From positions 1 to 8,897 of the forward strand of contig JAPULD010000524.1 in NCBI GenBank assembly GCA_027295365.1: DNA of 8,897 nt, given 5' to 3'. The notes under the pieces are model-generated. The model was not told where the DNA came from. It saw only the letters and a list, made by a program, of their open reading frames with translations, and ran no database searches. Below, piece by piece: positions 5,916-8,897 of this stretch. This DNA comes from Planctomycetota bacterium (GTDB lineage: Bacteria > Planctomycetota > Phycisphaerae > Phycisphaerales > SM1A02). Within the stretch, counting starts at the first letter, position 1. Every line of letters starts with the position of its first letter. The position numbers and the translations under genes were made by a program.

Positions 5916-8897
5916 ATGATGGAGGAACTGTTTCGCGATCGACAACGAGAGGCCTTGCGCGAGCTGATTGAGCTGACGGCGTATCGCGGTCGCATGGAAA
6001 TTTCCGTCCAGGAGCAATACGAGCACGATCGGGACGAGAATCAGGGGGAATACGACACAAAGAAGACCGGCTACGAACAGCAGCGCGAGGCGGAGTTGTC
6101 CGGGGCGAAAGAAATCCATGATACGTCAGTGCAGCAGGCTCGATCGCAGATCGAAGCCAAACTCAAAGGCGCCGACCTTGAATATCATGGTGAATGTGAG
6201 CGACTCACGGACAAGGCGGCGGGAAACCTTCAGGAGGCCGAGAAGCTCCGGCAAGAGGCGATCTGGGCCACCGAAACCGTGTACGAGGCAAAGAAGGACC
6301 TGCCGCACAAGGAATACAAACGCAATTGCCACCATGTCCAGTTCAACGTCAAGGAATTGACTGGTGCCATGGAGACTTCCCGGTCGTTTCTCAAGGCTAT
6401 CTTCATCAGAACTCCTGGAATCGCGGCCGCTGAATCCGATGCCGCATCCGAATCAGCGGAAACAGAATCGTTCGACCAAGCAGAGATCGATCAACTCTTG
6501 TTCCAACTCGATCGACACATGGAGGATGGCAAGGATATCGCGACGGCGATTGCCAAGCAGCGACTGGCCCGATTGTTGGGCGGATTCATGCCTTGGCTCT
6601 TGATCCTGATCTTTGCCGCCATCGGAGGCGGGGTCGGTTTGGCCATGTCGAGTGGCGAGTTCAATAAGCAGTTGGGAATCATTGCCGGTCTTTCCGGAGG
6701 CTTTGCAGTCGTGCTGCTCGTGATCGTCTGGATCATGACGAGGAATCGTTCTTTGTCCATGCTCTCGGCCATGCATGAACGTCTCCTTGAAGTCCGCCTG
6801 CTACAACGCAAGATCGAACGATTGTCCGAAATAAAGCGAGACCTCGATGCTGCAGAATTGCTGGAAACCCGGGATAACGAGGTGCGCAAAGCTGATGAGT
6901 CCTATCAGCCTATTCATGACGAAGTGACCAAGCGGCGTGACGTTCGACTCAAGGATCTGGCGGATGCGTTTGTGAAACGAAAGGACATCCTCGAGAAACG
7001 TCTCAAGACCCAGCTTGACGACCTGGAACGTCAATATGCAAGCAAGGCGGAGCGGGTCTGCACATACCTCGATGCGAACGTCGTCGAGATCACGACCAAC
7101 TATGAGCAACGCAAGAAGGACGTGGAGGAACATTATCAAACGGCCTGGAGCGACCTCGAGACGCGCTGGTTCAGCGGTATGAAGCAGGTCCTGACCACCG
7201 TCGAAGATCTTCGGCGCGAGAATGATCACTTGTTCATGCCCTGGACCGACCCGAAGTGGACGGACTGGAAGCCGCCTCTGGTCAAGGCACCGGCCATCCG
7301 GTTTGGCAATATCGCCATCGACCGGAACGAACTGGAAGGTGGAATGCCCCGGGACGAGCGACTCAAAATCGAGTCCCCTGCATTGATCGATCTGCCTGCG
7401 GCCCTGGTCTTCCCGCGCGACTGTTCGCTCTTGCTTCAGTACGGTGACGAAGGCCGGGAGCAGGCGGTCAAGACGTTGCAGCAGATCATGTTGAGGCTGT
7501 TGACGGGGCTGCCTCCCGGCAAGACGCGCTTCACCATCATCGATCCCGTCGGTCTGGGCGAGAGTTTTGCCGGATTCATGCATCTGGCCGATTTCGACGA
7601 GCAACTCGTGACCAGTCGTATCTGGACGGAGCAAAGGCACATCGAGCAGCGTCTGGCGGATCTCACCGAACACATCGAGAACGTGATTCAGAAATATCTG
7701 CGCAACGAGTTCGAGACGATCGCCGAGTACAACGAAAAGGCGGGGGAGATTGCCGAACCCTATCGCTTCCTGGTGGTGTGCGATTTGCCCTCGAATTTCA
7801 CGGAGATCGCTGCGCGACGACTGGCGAGCATCATCAACAGCGGGCCACGCTGTGGCCTCTATACGCTCATCGGGATGGACACGCGTCAGAAACTGCCCGA
7901 GGGACTTGAGCTGTCTGACTTGAAGCAGCACTGCCTGGAATTGTCATATGAAGATGGTCGGTACGTCTGGAAGGATGAAGACTACGGGCCATTCCCATTG
8001 ACCCTGGACCAGCCCCCTGAAGAGGGATTCTTGACCGAAATTCTCAAGCGGGTCGGTCAGGCTTCCAAGGACACGAGCCGGGTCGAGGTGCCGTTCCATG
8101 TCATCGCGCCCAAGGAAGATGAAATCTGGTCGCGCAACACCGCGTCGGAAATCTCCGTTCCGCTCGGACGTGCCGGCGCCACCAAGCTTCAATCGTTGGA
8201 ACTCGGGCATGGCACTTCGCAGCACGTGCTGATCGCAGGCAAGACCGGCTCGGGCAAGTCCACCCTTCTGCATGCTTTGATCACCAACCTTGCGCTCTGG
8301 TGCAGCCCCGATGAAGTGGAATTCTATCTGGTCGACTTCAAGAAGGGCGTCGAGTTCAAGTCATATGCCCGGTACGGACTGCCTCATGCCCGGGTGATCG
8401 CGATCGAAAGCGATCGGGAATTCGGGCTCAGCGTCCTGCAACGCGTCGATGCGGAACTCAGGCAGCGCGGCAAGCTCTACCGAGACTTGCAAGTGCAGGG
8501 GCTGGAGGGATTCAGGCGTCTCAAACCCGACACGCCGATGCCACGCATCATGCTGATCATCGACGAATTTCAGGAATTCTTTATCGAAGACGACAAGGTG
8601 GCCCAGGACGCATCGTTGCTGATGGACCGACTGGTCCGCCAGGGTCGCGCGTTCGGTATCCACGTCTTGCTTGGATCGCAGACGTTGGGCGGTGCGTACA
8701 GTCTCGCCCGCAGCACGATGGGACAGATGGCGGTGCGGATTGCGCTGCAATGTTCCGAGGCGGATTCCTACCTGATCCTGAGCGATGACAATGCCGCCGC
8801 TCGTTTGCTGGCTCGGCCCGGCGAGGCGATCTACAACGACTCCAACGGGGCCGTCGAGGGGAACAACCCCTTCCAGGCCGCCTGGGTGTCTGATGAA
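5916..8897 (+). CDS. Membrane-anchored FtsK/SpoIIIE-family ATPase, EccC/EssC-like, 3' partial
   Basis: The frame is open to the window end (994 codons). Layout in order: charged coiled coil (about 1-220, with an Ala/Glu/Ser-rich linker near 169-190); two transmembrane helices (about 225-244 and 254-274); second coiled coil (276-435); ATPase domain 1 (about 440-690); ATPase domain 2 (about 740 onward). Domain 2 has Walker A GKTGSGKS (775-782, Lys781), the FtsK-type segment YLVDFKKGVEF, Walker B LIIDE (Asp883, Glu884), RQGRAFGIH (908-916) and the LLGSQT motif. Domain 1 keeps the fold (FTIIDP near 543, FLVVCD near 623), but its P-loop is replaced by YGDEGREQA (509-517) and Walker B Glu by Leu624. 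The motor probably drives export of the WXG100-like proteins at the inner membrane. Start: ATG 5916 or the adjacent ATG 5919 is plausible, with GAAGAG just upstream. A GTG at 5877 is also in frame, would add 13 acidic residues and would overlap the previous stop by 8 bases. A DNA-translocase role is possible but less likely given the neighbours and the two-helix anchor. Confidence 0.9.
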   Translation, partial: MMEELFRDRQREALRELIELTAYRGRMEISVQEQYEHDRDENQGEYDTKKTGYEQQREAELSGAKEIHDTSVQQARSQIEAKLKGADLEYHGECERLTDKAAGNLQEAEKLRQEAIWATETVYEAKKDLPHKEYKRNCHHVQFNVKELTGAMETSRSFLKAIFIRTPGIAAAESDAASESAETESFDQAEIDQLLFQLDRHMEDGKDIATAIAKQRLARLLGGFMPWLLILIFAAIGGGVGLAMSSGEFNKQLGIIAGLSGGFAVVLLVIVWIMTRNRSLSMLSAMHERLLEVRLLQRKIERLSEIKRDLDAAELLETRDNEVRKADESYQPIHDEVTKRRDVRLKDLADAFVKRKDILEKRLKTQLDDLERQYASKAERVCTYLDANVVEITTNYEQRKKDVEEHYQTAWSDLETRWFSGMKQVLTTVEDLRRENDHLFMPWTDPKWTDWKPPLVKAPAIRFGNIAIDRNELEGGMPRDERLKIESPALIDLPAALVFPRDCSLLLQYGDEGREQAVKTLQQIMLRLLTGLPPGKTRFTIIDPVGLGESFAGFMHLADFDEQLVTSRIWTEQRHIEQRLADLTEHIENVIQKYLRNEFETIAEYNEKAGEIAEPYRFLVVCDLPSNFTEIAARRLASIINSGPRCGLYTLIGMDTRQKLPEGLELSDLKQHCLELSYEDGRYVWKDEDYGPFPLTLDQPPEEGFLTEILKRVGQASKDTSRVEVPFHVIAPKEDEIWSRNTASEISVPLGRAGATKLQSLELGHGTSQHVLIAGKTGSGKSTLLHALITNLALWCSPDEVEFYLVDFKKGVEFKSYARYGLPHARVIAIESDREFGLSVLQRVDAELRQRGKLYRDLQVQGLEGFRRLKPDTPMPRIMLIIDEFQEFFIEDDKVAQDASLLMDRLVRQGRAFGIHVLLGSQTLGGAYSLARSTMGQMAVRIALQCSEADSYLILSDDNAAARLLARPGEAIYNDSNGAVEGNNPFQAAWVSDE

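Noticed and set aside
6801..7931. 376-codon open frame on the minus strand opposite the ATPase gene
   Set aside because: It lies wholly antisense to a gene with clear coiled-coil and FtsK motifs. Its product is a low-complexity mix without recognisable motifs, typical of a shadow frame in GC-rich DNA.
5916..8897. Chromosomal FtsK/SpoIIIE cell-division translocase
   Set aside because: The membrane part has two helices after a long coiled coil, unlike the N-terminal four-helix domain of FtsK. There are two motor-like domains, and the neighbours are WXG100 proteins. The C-terminal gamma domain cannot be checked because the gene is truncated.
1..8897. tRNA, rRNA, insertion sequence, integrase or attachment sites
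   Set aside because: No cloverleaf-like sequence, transposase motif or terminal inverted repeats were seen. The noncoding space is limited to about 265 bases between the two transcription units plus gaps of a few tens of bases.

Overview
The window looks like chromosomal DNA from a planctomycete-type bacterium. The reasons are moderate GC, a very large cysteine-free repeat protein of the filamentous-haemagglutinin-like kind, and a WXG100 plus FtsK/SpoIIIE gene set of a form I associate with Planctomycetes. This placement is from memory of the families and is not proven by any marker gene. All five supported genes lie on the + strand. The long minus-strand frames are shadows.

Region 1 (1-4560): the last 1500 residues of a giant secreted or surface protein, open at its 5' end. 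It has about 12-13 degenerate repeats of 73-96 residues (one of 125), predicted to form a beta-helix or beta-solenoid. A non-repetitive, probably alpha-helical C-terminal region of about 165 residues follows. A perfect 9-bp hairpin with seven T closes this transcription unit (4531-4560).

Region 2 (4561-4768): a noncoding gap of about 210 bases with a 12-bp perfect palindrome and weak promoter-like hexamers. It is probably the control region of the operon downstream.

Region 3 (4769-8897): a compact four-gene operon. It encodes (a) an 88-aa WXG100-family protein, (b) a 195-aa coiled-coil protein with a Ser/Glu-rich tail, (c) a 70-aa helical-hairpin protein that shares the motif WxDQxxRxF with the WXG100 protein, and (d) a large membrane-anchored FtsK/SpoIIIE-family ATPase. 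The ATPase is cut by the window end after 994 residues, and no stop codon is seen. It has a coiled-coil N-terminus, a two-helix transmembrane hairpin, a second coiled coil, a degenerate ATPase domain and a canonical ATPase domain.

Taken together, region 3 resembles the core of a type VII (ESX/Ess)-like secretion system: small WXG100 substrates or partners beside an EccC/EssC-like motor. It appears in what is probably a diderm, non-actinobacterial, non-firmicute lineage. The most notable points are the two small proteins with a common motif (candidate heterodimer), the apparently dead first ATPase domain followed by an intact second one, and the coiled coil that sits where EssC carries FHA domains. 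Whether the giant surface protein is functionally tied to this machinery is unknown. The terminator argues that it is transcribed separately.
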